This document shows positions 40,690 through 51,741 of a stretch of 64,000 bases of DNA, piece after piece. A model generated the notes under the pieces. It did no database searches, was not told the origin of the DNA, and saw nothing but the letters and a program-made list of their open reading frames with translations. The position numbers were made by a program, and so were the translations under genes. Each line of letters opens with the position of its first letter. Position 1 is the stretch's first letter. Source of the DNA: Micropterus salmoides (taxonomy: Eukaryota > Chordata > Actinopteri > Centrarchiformes > Centrarchidae); assembly GCF_014851395.1 (NCBI RefSeq), contig NW_024043372.1:7081490-7145489 (forward strand), read 5' to 3'.

Positions 40690-41794
40690 GGAATTATTGT
40701 AACAACCCAGCAGCAGGACCGCTACCTCCGCCTTTGTGCAAGCAGGAGCAGGAGGAGCACTGCCGGAGCCCTGCAAAATGACCTCCGGCAGGCCACAAAT
40801 GTGCATGTGTCTGCTCAAACGGTCAGAAACAGACTCCATGAGGGTGGTATGAGGGCCCGACGTCCACAGGTGGGGGTTGTGCTTACAGCCCAACACCGTG
40901 CAGGACGTTTGGCATTTGCCAGAGAACACCAAGATCGGCAAATTTGCCACTGGCGCCCTGTGCTCTTCACAGATGAAAGCAGGTTAACACTGAGCACATG
41001 TGATAGACGTGACAGAGTCTGGAGACGCCGTGGAGAACGTTCTGCTGCCTGCAACATCCTCCAGCATGACCGGTTTGGCGGGGGGTCAGTAATGATGTGG
41101 GGTGGCATTTCTTTGGTGGGGCCGCACAGCCCTCCATGTGCTCTCCAGAGGTAGCCTGACTGCCATTAGGTACCGAGATGAGATCCTCAGACCCCTTGTG
41201 AGACCATATGCTGGTGCGGTTGGCCCTGGGTTCCTCCTAATGCAAGACAATGCTAGACCTCGTGTGGCTGGAGTGTGTCAGCTGTTCCTGCAAGAGGAAG
41301 GCATTGATGCTATGGACTGGCCCGCCGTTTCCCAGACCTGAATCCAATTGAGCACATCTGGGACATCATGTCTTGCTCCATCCACCAACGCCACGTTGCA
41401 ACACAGACTGTCCAGGAGTTGGTGAATGCTTTAGTCCAGGTCTGGGAGGCGATCCCTCAGGAGACCATCCGTCACCTCATCAGGAGCATGCCCAGGCGTT
41501 GTAGGGAGGTCATACAGGCACGTTGGAGGCCACACACACTACTGAGCCTCATTTTGACTTGTTTTAAGGACATTACATCAAAGTTGGATCGGCCTGTAGT
41601 GTGGTTTTCCACTTTGAGTGTGACTCCAAATCCAGACCTGCATGGGTTGACAAATTTGATTATCACAAATTTTTGTGTTATTTTGTTGTCAGCACATTCA
41701 ACTATGTAAAGAAAGGAGTATTTAATGATATTATTTCATTCATTCAGATCTAGGATGTGTTATTTTAGCGTTCCCTTTATTTTTTTGAGCAGTG
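40690..41794 (+). mobile_element. Tc1-like transposon, element 3, 5'-truncated
   Basis: The right terminus at 41794, read on -, is CACTGCTCAAAAAAATAAAG, a known terminus of a fish Tc1-like lineage distinct from elements 1 and 2. TA follows at 41795-41796. The left terminus is not visible upstream of the transposase, so the element is truncated near its N-terminus. It abuts the RT region of the LINE at 41797-42136. Confidence 0.85.
40698..41540 (+). pseudogene. Tc1-like transposase (DD34E), element 3, broken
   Basis: Pieces in order: QQQDRYLRLCASRSRRSTA and VHVSAQTVRNRLHEGGM (Tc3-type second helix-turn-helix), VLFTDESRLTLS (first Asp), FGGGSVMMWGGIS (Gly-rich loop). After a frame change near 41120, FLLMQDNARP (second Asp) follows. 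After another near 41335, PDLNPIEHIWD (Glu) follows. The spacing between the last two acidic residues is 34. The C-terminal part includes RRCREVIQARW. The first helix-turn-helix is lost with the left end. At least two frameshifts inactivate it. Confidence 0.88.
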
Positions 41795-41796
41795 TA

Positions 41797-42136
41797 TTTT
41801 TCTGAAGCCTGATTGTGATGTAGATAAAATAGCATTTGAGTATAAAAACTCCTTTAATTGATCACTCACAAGACCTTCAAGAATTTTAGCTAGTACTGAT
41901 AAATTAGATATTGGCCTGTAATTATTTAAAATAGCTAGGTCACCCCCTTTTAATAAAAGGAGAACAAAAGCTGATTTCCATATCCTTGAATTTTCTTCAT
42001 TTTCCACCGTAAGGTTAAAACGATATGTAAGAGACACAGCTACAAAATCTGCTGCCAATTTCAAGAAATCAATAAGGTCAGGTCCTGAGGTTTTTCTACA
42101 ATCCAAGGATTTTTGGGCATGATAAACTACCTGCAC
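41797..42136 (-). pseudogene. LINE reverse transcriptase, N-terminal part
   Basis: On - the open segment includes RKTSGPDLIDFLKLAADF, NEENSRIWKSAFVLLLLKGG, NNYRPISNLSVLAKILE and STSQSGFRK. NYRPIS and QSGFR are the first RT motifs. The next residues are already Tc1 terminus sequence, so the YxDD catalytic motif is missing. Confidence 0.88.
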
Positions 42137-42205
42137 AGAAAATCGTATGAAATTAAAAGACTGATATATCCTGGCTTGTCAGTACAGGGATTCATAGACG
42201 CAGAA

Positions 42206-42700
42206 CTAGTAGAAAACAGAGAACCTGAATATATGAAAATGCTCAATAAAACTATTCAAGATCTCCATTTTGTCATGAACAGCAACTGAATCCTTCATAA
42301 CAAAGGTGGGTATTACTTGCAAATTTTTGCTTACAGAAAGGGATTTTATGATTTTCCAAAGTCTTCTGGGGTCATTTAAATTTTTAGTGGAGATAGACAA
42401 GTAATATTCGGATTTGGCTGTCTTAATAAAATAGGAGCATTTGTTTCTTAGCTGTCTAAATGCAAGCCAATCACATGTAGAACCTGTTGTCCTTGCTTTG
42501 GCCCATGCCAAGTTACACTCATGAATAATTTCTAAGAGGTCTGGGGAAAACCAAGGGTTAGCTCGCCCCTTTACTCTATATCTGCTGAATGGGGCGCTCT
42601 ATTATACTCCAATTAAAATGAAACAAATCATGATAAAACCCCTGTTCATTAAAATGTTAAAGATTCCTCTTACAAATTACACGTGATTTTAATTTAGGGA
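42206..42700 (-). pseudogene. LINE ORF2 linker region
   Basis: On - it reads MAWAKARTTGSTCDWLAFRQ, FIKTAKSEYYLSISTKNLN and RRLWKIIKSLSVSKN, the conserved stretch between endonuclease and RT in fish L2/CR1-like LINEs. The preceding 200 bp shows weaker similarity with stops. Confidence 0.8.
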
Positions 42701-42788
42701 CCTTAGTGTTCCTGATGGCAGCAACAAGACAATGGTCACTTATGTCATTCAAAAAACACCAATAGATGAGAATTTATGAGGAACATTA

Positions 42789-43486
42789 TGTTGTGGTGGC
42801 AGCCCGGCTGACGGTGAGTGTCCTGGTTTTTTCTCCTTTTTATCAGTTTTTCTGCTTTTATCCTTGGTTTTCTGTTCCCTGCCTGCCTCCCTGTGTTTTC
42901 TCCCCTGTGTGCTCTCTCTCTCCCTCTGCTCCTGAGCCCAGCCAACTACCTGCACCTGCACCTCATCAGCCACCTCGTCAGCCTGCCACACCTGCCAGTA
43001 ATCACCTCATGACTGCCTGTATTTCAACCCCGGTTCTCCACACCATCCTCGCTTGATCGTCGTTGCTCCATACCCGGTGCCACCCCCACGTTCAGGCTTT
43101 CATGTTTCTTGTTTTTTCACATTTTCCCTGTGCCTTGTTGTTGTCTTCCCTAACCCTGTCTCTCTGTCTGTTTCCCTCCCAGGTACACTCACCCTCGTCC
43201 TCCGTTCAGTCGGCTGGGCTCATCCACTGGCCCACTCCTCCTCGGACTTCCCTCACGGCATCCTCCCTGTTGCCCCGCCTCTCCTCGCTTCCTTGGCCCC
43301 TGTGTTCCCCGGCTCCCTGGCCCCCTGTGTTCCCCGGCTCCCTGGCCCCCTGTCTCCTTGGTTCCCCGTACCTGTGCTTTCACGACATCCACCTCTTCCT
43401 CCAGTCCAGTCCCTTTACCCCTTTCTCCCTCACTAAACCTCCTTCACTTCGAACTTTGCATTTGGGTCCTCTCTGTCCCCACACCA
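42789..43486 (+). mobile_element. Gypsy-type LTR, copy 2, inside a LINE
   Basis: It starts TGTTGTGGTGGCAGCCCGG and ends near TTTGGGTCCTCTCTGTCCCC plus about 5 bases, matching copy 1 (35199-35822). It has a perfect 25-bp tandem duplication (43301-43325 and 43326-43350) absent from copy 1. The polyadenylation-like hexamer of copy 1 is altered to ACTAAA near 43433. The flanks (CATTA left, ATGCA right) are not duplicated. About 85 LINE codons expected between the flanks are missing, so the insertion came with, or was followed by, a deletion. Confidence 0.8.
43301..43350 (+). repeat. 25-bp perfect tandem duplication
   Basis: The unit TGTGTTCCCCGGCTCCCTGG plus five C occurs twice without mismatch inside LTR copy 2. 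Confidence 0.95.
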
Positions 43487-43752
43487 TGCAATTGTTTGCA
43501 GATAGACAAAACTACCCTGACATGAAATTTCAATTTCACAGAAATAGCAACACCGCCACCTTTCTTTTGTCTATCAGCTTGATAAACATTGTATACATCC
43601 ATGTTAATATCTTTGTCCATAACTGATTTTGTCAGCCAAGTTTCAGATATTACAACAATGTCCGCATCTTTTGATTTAACCCATATTCTAATCATATCCA
43701 GTTTGGATATCAAGCTGCGGACATTGAGATGAATGATACTTAGACCAGACAA
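43487..43752 (-). pseudogene. LINE AP-endonuclease, N-terminal part
   Basis: On - the segment reads LSIIHLNVRSLISKLDMIR, then ADIVVISETWLTKS and KKGGGVAISVKLKFH. LNVRSL and the ETW motif (metal-binding Glu) are hallmarks of the AP-type endonuclease at the N-terminus of LINE ORF2. The domain stops after SICKQLH, where the LTR begins. The C-terminal half, including the SDH motif, is not present here. Confidence 0.85.
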
Positions 43753-43889
43753 GGATTTCCAATCAGGTGGAATCTGAAAAATTGCAACTCAGGGCCAGGA
43801 TTAGGTTGCACGTTGCCAGATATAAGTAAAAGTAAAACAATCAACGATCTTTGTGTAGTAACATTACATGACGATTCCTTAGACAGTTC

Positions 43890-44290
43890 ATACGTAAAAG
43901 TATGGGTTTATTGAAAGGTAAGCTAAAGTGAATGCGGTTCAGTTCCTGGAGGATGAGGGAATGAGCGTCTCCAAACGCACAAAGTTCAGGTCGGGCGGCG
44001 CGGCTCCACGGCCTGAGTGAAGGCAGGAAAACACAAGTATTTAGCGAGGAATGTGGTGTGGTGCATGCGGGACAGAGCATCCGGTTTTGCGTTTTTGGAG
44101 CCAGGTCAAGTGAGCACAAAGTTGAAGCGTCCAAAAAACAGCGCACAGCGGGCTTGACAGGAGTTAAGTCTCTTGGTTGCTTGAACGTAAGCCAAATTTT
44201 TATGATCTGTCCATTCAGTAAACGGCTGCTTGGATCCCTCCAGCCACTCATCCAATAATGAGTGGTATTCACAGGCTGCAAAATTACAAA
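43890..44290 (-). pseudogene. Ty3/Gypsy RNase H fragment
   Basis: On -, WLEGSKQPFTEWTDHKNLAY and RLNSCQARCALFFGRFNFVL belong to the RNase H domain of fish Gypsy pol. A related frame continues with DLNFVRLETLIPSSSRN to about 43900. Polymerase, protease and integrase parts are absent. Sequence above about 44290 no longer matches. It is 0.4 kb from LTR copy 2 but in the opposite orientation. Confidence 0.75.
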
Positions 44291-45922
44291 TGCGGCGTGA
44301 TGTCATGCCACTAGCGATGATGGATTGACATTTAATGCAGTTGTAGCCCAATTTAAGATTATTACCTTCAACTGAAGGATCTTTTCTGTATGACTTTACT
44401 GTAAATAGTTTCTTTAAAGTGGTATACATACAACATGCATTATTTTATTATTATTAAAACAGATGTATACCTTTTTTATACTTAGTAGTTGTTAGTTATG
44501 TGTGTATAAAATATATATAATGACCTGGTGAGCATTTCATTCAAATTTTACTTGTATGGGATGGTTTGGAAGGGATGGGAAGTTTAATTTTGTGATTTGA
44601 TATACTGACTATATCTGATAGCTGTACGTGAGTCCAAATCCTCCACCTCCTTTTACCAAATTAAGGTAATTCGCTGTGATTATTTTAATGCCATTAAGCC
44701 ATATATCGTTACACTTGAATGCACCTATTTAAGAAAACACTATACTCTCCCCTTCATGCCACTACTCTCATGGATACATGCTGAACACACAGCCTGTACT
44801 CCCCGTTGCCCACCCATGTGCTCCCAAACACACCTGACGGGGAGCTTCACTCTACTGAGTGCACTATTCTAGTTGATGCATGCAATGCATTTGTAATTGA
44901 GCCAATAAAATCACAGCTCTACAGTTAGACTTCATTACACTTTTGTGCAAAAGACTTCCATAATGCCCTGCCATATTGTAAATCCCATCTTGACACCACC
45001 GCATGAAGATTGGTCAGTGAAATAATATGACAACTATGTTGTTTTTATACTGTAGAAATGTTGGCTAGTCATCCGTATAACAACACTGACAGCACAGAGT
45101 CCTCAAGTTTAAATGCTGCTGTTGGTTGAAAGTATGGCAGAAACCAGCTATGAGGTCACCGAGGTCTGGACCTGCATAATTATATGTAGGCTAAAGCCTA
45201 GCAATGAACTATGCAGATGCAGCGGATTACACCGTCGCACACCTCATTTCAACTTGAAAAACTGTTTCCCCATCAGTGTCCAGACTTGATGAAGCACATG
45301 AAACTGTGCGCGCAATAACTGAGGGCCCTGCTGTCAGGCTCTCAGTTATACTAACATTATAACGTGATACATATGCGATGACCATGCCATAAATACGTTT
45401 TGTGAATTTCTGGCTGGGTGAAATAGGGTGAAGCGTCTCCCCATTAAGAGAGACGCTGTGTGCACTTATATATAGAGAGAGAGACCGTGTGAGCATGTGA
45501 TTTAGGGCATATTGACACTTATTTGAAAACTCATTTTTGTTTTTCTTTAAATTTATTCCAGGTACCATTAAAAAAAAACTTCAATATGGAAAATGTGAAG
45601 ATACAATCAATCTTTTCCGTGCTTTTTACCCCTCATAGCATGCACACACCCACACACACACAAAACCTGTTTCTCCAATCTCTCAGGGACTTCTCTCCCT
45701 TTCTCTTTCAGCCTTTTATAGACTGATTTAAATTAACATCTGCTGCTACTCCATAAAAAATGGAGCCTGGAGGATTCAATTCAATTAGAATAGAAAAAAG
45801 GGATGGCTTAATTCATTTAGAGGGAGATGAACTCTAAAAACTAGGTTGCCCTAGCCACCTGTGAGGAAGTGGAGACAGAAAAACAACTATATTTAACAAC
45901 AAAAGCAATTTATTCAAGTGTT
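44291..45922. other. No gene recognised
   Basis: AT-rich with no repeat I can name. A 113-codon minus frame at 45227-45568 has a short Ser/Thr/Val-rich part (SLDTDGETVFQVEM) without a known domain. AGCGTCTC...GAGACGCT near 45431-45460 is a small inverted repeat. Confidence 0.35.
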
Positions 45923-46260
45923 AAACCTTAAAGGAACTACGTGTAAGAATTTAGACTGTCCACCTGTCAAATTCATACTCCAATGCAATAGGGAGCAGTA
46001 TATCACATGTCACGTCATAACTGCTGCTTACTGCCGTTAGCTAATTAGCTCAGTTAGTGCACCTAACATAGCGGTCCTATTAGCTGACGGAGTCTGAAAT
46101 GGGCACCAGAACCAGGTGAGTGGGCGATGGAACTGTGGCAATGGCACAGCAGCCTCCCAGACAGGGACCATACACAGCCTCTGACACTGATGGCAGCTAG
46201 TATGATGACAGGGAATACGGTACTGATGAGAAAACGTGAATGTGTCTGGTGGCATTTTTC
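45923..46260 (+). repeat. TTAAAGGAAC...GTGTAAGAATTTAG-type MITE end
   Basis: TTAAAGGAACTACGTGTAAG at about 45928 resembles the start of a fish MITE whose consensus begins TTAAAGG(A/T)(A/T)C..GTGTA(A/G)GATTTAG. The remaining body is not clearly recognised and no opposite terminus was found. Confidence 0.35.
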
Positions 46261-46663
46261 TTTTAATATTATTATTATTTTGTAAGAATATTTCCTTTCT
46301 TCACATTTTGTGAGTTTATTTTGTTTATTTATTAAACTAAAAAAGCTAAAAGAGCTTGTGTAACGTAACTTGCTTCTGTCACGATCTGGCTCTTGGACAA
46401 ATATGGAGACACACCATATTGAAAGTTTAACAGAGGATAATCAATACATTTTGAACGTAAAAACAAAGCATGTTGTGTGAAAATCAGTAAAGTCAGAAGT
46501 GAAAGGTGTGAATGAGTGAAAGTATGGTGTATGTTGAGGTGTTGAAGTGTAGAAATTAAACAACGGAGAACTAAAAACCGTCTCAGCCACATCCGTGAAG
46601 GGGGACGCCTCTGCGATGATGGGGAAAGAAGAGAGAAAGTCACCGCACTACTGCCAGGCTTAA

Positions 46664-46925
46664 AGGTTCAGTGTGTAAGATTTAGCGGCATTTGGTGGTG
46701 AGCGTTGTCAATTGCAGTCTACCCTTTCAAAGTGCATAGGACTGCTACAGTGGCTGACACAGAAAGGTGTCTCTTCTGAGACAGCAGAGAGTGGATTATA
46801 TTTACTTAATTATTTAGCAAAACTACATGTTATAGTGACTTGGCCACTGACAGATAAAATGGAAAATGTAAGCCAGGAGCGCGTAACATTGTCACTGTTT
46901 CTGCATCAAAGTCCATTATAAAAAA
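46664..46925 (+). repeat. TTAAAGGTTCAGTGTGTAAGATTTAG MITE fragment
   Basis: TTAAAGGTTCAGTGTGTAAG followed by GGCATTTGGTGGTGAG is the 5' end of a widespread fish MITE. A 69-codon + frame (46712-46921) lies in its body, without known motif. The 3' terminus, expected to be the inverse of the first 20 bases, was not found. Confidence 0.55.
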
Positions 46926-47865
46926 CACATTACATAAAATTTATACAAACATTGACAAGGGAAACACATTCATCCTCTCTATGATTATGTATCCTCGCCA
47001 AAACTGCCTGCCAACAATAATATTTGGCCTGCAGCCAGATTATGGTGCTTTGATAGTGGCAAAAAATATAAATAAATAGATACTTTGATAGGGGTGCTGA
47101 AATAGATCTCAGTCATGACAGCAACAGTTGCTAACATAATCACTTCCTCTTTAGTGGTTTTGCCTACCAAATAAAAGCGCAAGAAGCTTGTTTACTGTCA
47201 TGCAGTATTTGGAGTTGAACTGAGCTTTTACTTGGAAAAATTCTGAACGACATTAAAAGAGTCTGTAGCCTGCTTGACACACCTCTGAAACAGCTGTCAG
47301 AAAACGTGATTCCCCTAAATGTTCTCTGCCTGGAGACACTGAGGAAATGCAAAAGCATCCATAACTTGATGGATGCGGATCAAACACCAAAACAACAGTG
47401 CAGCACATGCCGTGATCTGGGAGAAAACGCTACTGACCAACTGAGCTAACCAAACATGTTGAAATAAGTCACTATTATTGCTTATATTCTCATCCACCAT
47501 TTAAAGACTGAAAAGTTTCCTCTGATGCAAAACTTATTGGCAGACCCCTGCTGGATATTATTACTTCTTCTTCTTCTAACGTACGTATTCAGCATAGTGA
47601 TACGTGTCTACACTGCCTGAATTCTACCAGAAGAAGAACAAGAAGAACAAAAAGAGCGTAGTGACGAAACAAGCTTAGCTTTACTATTGAACTATTGCCA
47701 CTGGAGGGCAAGTGGTATTATAACACAGGATGAGCCCTGGCTATCTCATTAGCATGGTAATTTCAATAGATATCTTTGTAACACAATACATACAGTACAG
47801 TATATGTCTTTGACATAATGTCAAAACTGTTTTATTTATTTTTTTATTTGACTTGTCTGAGGTTG
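46926..47865. other. No gene seen
   Basis: AT-rich. CTTCTTCTTCTTCT (about 47567-47579) and AGAAGAAGAACAAGAAGAAC (about 47630-47649) are short opposite-polarity repeats about 55 bp apart. No recognised coding segment. Confidence 0.4.
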
Positions 47866-47945
47866 ACATTGATTGCTGTAAAGCACTTTGTTACCTTTAT
47901 TGAAAAGTGCTATACAAATACAATTATTATTATTATTATTATTAT
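47866..47945 (+). repeat. L2/SINE-type 3' tail plus (ATT)n
   Basis: GCTGTAAAGCACTTTGTTAC and AAAGTGCTATACAAATACAA are the 3' tail of fish L2-like LINEs or partner SINEs, followed by ATT repeats (about 47924-47945). Only the tail remains. Confidence 0.6.
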
Positions 47946-47950
47946 ATACA

Positions 47951-48289
47951 TTTGTTGTACACTTCATGAATCTGTGTAGCACCACTCGTAGTATTGCTTA
48001 AGGGATACTACAGGTGACAGTTAGGATTTATAGGAATGTTGGAGGAGAGAATGAATGGATATGAGGAAGGTGATAACTGTGGGGGAAGATATTGTTCATT
48101 TAGGCCTACTTCTCTCAAAACTCCACCTATTACATTCGGGGAAACACAATAACAGAACGTAGCCACTTTGCATTTCTTTGTGGTAGATTTTTCTGGCAAT
48201 TTGACTGAAAGGGATTTACACATTTTATTATTTGTTGTACACTTCATGGATCTGTGTAGCACCATCGTAGTATTGCTTAAACTACAGGT
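47951..48289 (+). repeat. Direct repeats of about 60 bp, spaced 280 bp
   Basis: The block at 47951-48015 (TTTGTTGTACACTTCATGAA...CACTCGTAGTATTGC) recurs at 48231-48289 with a few substitutions and small gaps. The 215-bp interval has no recognised element. It could be a local duplication or target-flanking duplication of an unknown insertion. Confidence 0.85.
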
Positions 48290-50609
48290 TAGAACAGGAC
48301 AGAATGGGTTTACCCAGTATAAGTAGGCTTGACAGGTGATTAGATGTGGGGATGAGGCATGGTCCTGCTCTGGAACTTAAGTGAACAAGTTAACATAATT
48401 TGTTTATATCCACGCACAGATGCATAGCTTAGATCATAGTTATGGTCTTATTAAAATGCTGTACATTCCCTGTTCTCTAATCTGCATAGGTGGGCGTCTA
48501 CAAGTGCCATTAAGCCCTCAGGAAGATTTCAGCTTAGCTTTAAAGAGTTGATATTATATGCATTGCCTCTACCATAAAGACTGTACACATGCCAGCATAA
48601 TCTGAACCCCTTGTGCGATTCCTTCTCTGGCTCAGCCATTTCTAAACCCTGTAAACCGCACCACACACTCACACAAGCATACACATTTACAATTAGCTTC
48701 CCACTCAGTGCATTCCTTTCTGTAACTTATCTCAGCTGTGTGTATTGACATATTTGGTGTAACATTAATCCTTTTGGCACACCTACGCTGCGCTCTTTGC
48801 GTGATTATTAAAGTGTCACATCACATTTGGCTTTAGCGGCCAGGACTGAAATGGCTTTGAAGGATTACAAAGGAAGCTGAAATACAACACAAGCAAACAT
48901 AACATGATAGCAGGCACAAGTTCAGATGGATGAGTGAATACACATACTACAAACATGCTGCACAAACACATAGTATAGAGTAGTAATTAGACTGTGACTC
49001 ATTTTTCATTGTATTAGTTATGTACTGCAGCACACAGGAATTTAACTGAAGCAAGCTGAAATTGCTGACTTTCGGCTATAACCCCTGGCACTCTATTTGA
49101 AAATCACATCCCCTTTTCAGACCAGTATACTTCTGGAATCTCTGGGCGTCACTCTTTTAGTGATATGTGATACAATTGTCAACATATCCATCAAGAAATC
49201 ATGTAAAACAATTAGCTCTTTATAACTTACAATCAAAAGTAATTTAGCGGATTGTTGTCTGTACATGGCCACAGTACAAACAGGAACTGATTGTAGCTAA
49301 ATTCAGTATGACTTCACATTTTCTTTGCCATATTTACTACTTGGTTGCTTTACAGTCTATACAGGAAGCATTTCAGTCTTGTTTTTCATCCGTCTCACCT
49401 TGTTTGCCAAAAGAGATCTGCTTCTATTTTAATAAATACATCTGTCTACACAGGACACATAATGACTTGTTTCACTCATGCATTATGCTTATAACTGCAA
49501 CCTATAACATCTTTTTAGGTGTCTATTTTCTTTTACACATGTAACTAAAATTTATTTATTTATAGATTTAGCCAGAAGGCTAGTTGATCTGTACTCCCTG
49601 ACAGGTCATTGCATTACAGGGGGAAATAAGAAAAGTACAACAAACAATAGAAATAATAATACAGTACATCACAACAAAATATTTTAATATATATTGTAAA
49701 TAAATGTGGTAAAGTGCAAGTTATTAACACATGCAGTTTAAAGTCCAGTGCAGTGATGTTGATCCAAAAGAAGGTGACCTTCACAACACTTCTGTGCTGG
49801 AATGTATCTTGTGTAGACACTGACAAATTCTTAATCTAACCTTTTTGTACAGTGCTGCCGACTTGCAGCTTTCGCCACAAAGCCAGTGTAGACATGGTCT
49901 TGTCTTCTGCGTGTGAAACACATGATAAGTTGGACTAAGGACCATAAAAAGCCAAACTTTCCTACTGCACTGCACTGCCTATATGACCTGAAGCTCAGAA
50001 AAGGATAACGACACTTCTGCAAAAGCTTGTTTAATCTTTCACTTCTTTTGCCTTTTACATGTGTAAACACAAATGAACTGTATAGAACTAAATTTTGTGT
50101 TTCACACAAACATATATAACCCATGTATGACACATGGAACCTTACATATCTGAGCAGGTTTCAGGGTTTGTGTGAAGTCTGTTATGATCTGTCCTCTCAC
50201 CCAGCGCCTCTGGCAGTCTGTCTCTGTATGTTCAGATCCATCTGGAGGGTATACACACAGACACGGTCACAATAGTGATGTGAGTCACATTTTTAGCTGC
50301 CATGCTGTTTCAAAGTGGTTGAGCAGGTAGAAGTTCAGTGTGTGGCAGTGAAATGAGGCTGTTGGGGGATACTGCAGGATCAAACATAAAATTTCAAATT
50401 GCAAGAGCTGTGATTTTAATTTCAACTTACACAAATAGTGTATTAAGTTGTTGGAGATGAAAGTTTTAGCTGCCAATTATGACAACTGTCACTGGCAAAT
50501 TTACTCAGTTGTAGCTAAGAGTTGGCCAAAAAACAAACAAGAAAGTCTTGACTGACGGTAAACGTTAGTTTAAGCAGGTGCAGTGCTGTCAACAGTTTCA
50601 GTAGGGGGC
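48290..50609. other. No gene seen
   Basis: A 2.3-kb AT-rich stretch. The patch at about 48780-48880 is repeat-free. Frames of 100 codons or less (for example - 49831-50133) lack motifs. No RNA gene recognised. Confidence 0.4.
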
Positions 50610-51008
50610 TGAGGAAGCGAAGAGGCGAGGGAGAACAGGGAGGACACTGTGGGGGAAGTCCGAAGAGGAGAGGACCGGATAATGAGCCCAGCTGACTGAA
50701 CGGAGGACGAGAGTGAGTGAACCTGGGAGGAAAGCAGACAAAGAGACGAAGCACAGGGAAATTGGAAGAAAACAGAATACATGCGAGCTTGAAGGTAGAG
50801 GTGGCACCGTGTATGGAGCAACGACGATCAAGCAAGAATGGTGTGGAGAACTGGGGTTGAAATACAGGCAGGGATGAGGTTGACTACTGGCAGGTGTGGC
50901 AGGCTGACATGGTGGCTGATGAGGTGCAGGTGCGGGTCGTTGGCTGGGCTCAGGAGCAGAGGGAGAGAGCGCAAACACAGGGGAGGAAACAGCGCCGCCA
51001 CCACAACA
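50610..51008 (-). mobile_element. Gypsy-type LTR, copy 3, 3'-truncated
   Basis: Read on -, it begins TGTTGTGGTGGCGGCGCTG and continues with CACCTCATCAGCCACC, TGCTTGATCGTCGTTGC and CAGGTTCACTCACTCTCG, as copies 1 and 2. About 70 bp near the start are missing and similarity stops near 50610, before the TTTGGGTCC end. Confidence 0.75.
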
Positions 51009-51741
51009 GACTATTTTCTTATTTATTTTAACTCATTCTATTCATTTAGAACCATGATCAATTCAAATATATAGATAATTTGAAAAGGCAAAAAAAGAAA
51101 AGTAAATGTTAGGGGAGCAAGGTGTGGCTAGACAATCACATTTTTGGACTTATTACATTGTAACTTCATATCAGCTCCAGTCTTTGTTTAATGTTTTTTT
51201 TGTGAGATCACTCTCTGTATTGTCCAAAATGGCAAATCCCAAACATTCATTCTATTATGTCACAATACAATTAAATACTCAGCTTCTGTGTGAACTAATT
51301 GCACAGTAATAACTCTCAACAGATATGAAAGATGTTCCCTACTGTTGTGTGTGTTCATTAGATTTTAGACCTGGTATAGCAGCACGCTGCAATTCAGAGA
51401 GGAAACGTAACAAACACAAGCAACAACAGGAGGCCTGACGGTAATTGCATGTTTGTTTTATACAAAAGCACAGCGTGATGCAAATGTGTGGGAACGTGTG
51501 TGCCTGAAATGGAACAGGCTGGGTTAGAGGGAAAATTACTTTTTCAGTGTATGCGTGTGTGTGTGTGAGTGTGTGTGTGTTAAGTCATATAGCAGCCCAA
51601 CATGAAGCCAGTGTGTGTTCCCTCCCATGTGTCAAAAGGTTTCATACAGCAATAATGAACGCTGTTTGTTGTGTATTATCACTGCTACCCTTAAGGCCTA
51701 CACAAACACACACTCACACAGACTTGGTGAATTTAGTAATA
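51009..51741. other. No gene seen; short GT patch
   Basis: AT-rich sequence with a GT-rich patch at 51550-51580 and CA-rich bases near 51700-51720 just left of the Tc1 element. Confidence 0.45.

Larger units (their letters stand above)
41797..43752 (-). mobile_element. L2/CR1-like LINE, interrupted
   Basis: Endonuclease (43487-43752), linker (42206-42511) and the beginning of the reverse transcriptase (41797-42136) lie in the correct order on -. A Gypsy-type LTR (42789-43486) sits between endonuclease and linker, and Tc1 element 3 cuts off the RT after about 110 residues. The catalytic RT core is not found on the far side of the Tc1 element, so it was deleted or never inserted with it. Confidence 0.8.

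Noticed and set aside
43301..43350. Start of a CRISPR-like or satellite array
   Set aside because: There are only two abutting 25-bp units without spacers, inside an LTR.
43063..43626. 187-codon plus-strand frame, the longest + frame in the area
   Set aside because: It spans the LTR and runs antisense into the LINE endonuclease; no protein family fits.
45227..45568. 113-codon minus frame as a host exon
   Set aside because: No splice-site pair fits, there is no recognisable domain, and the first part reads through low-complexity GA/TC sequence.
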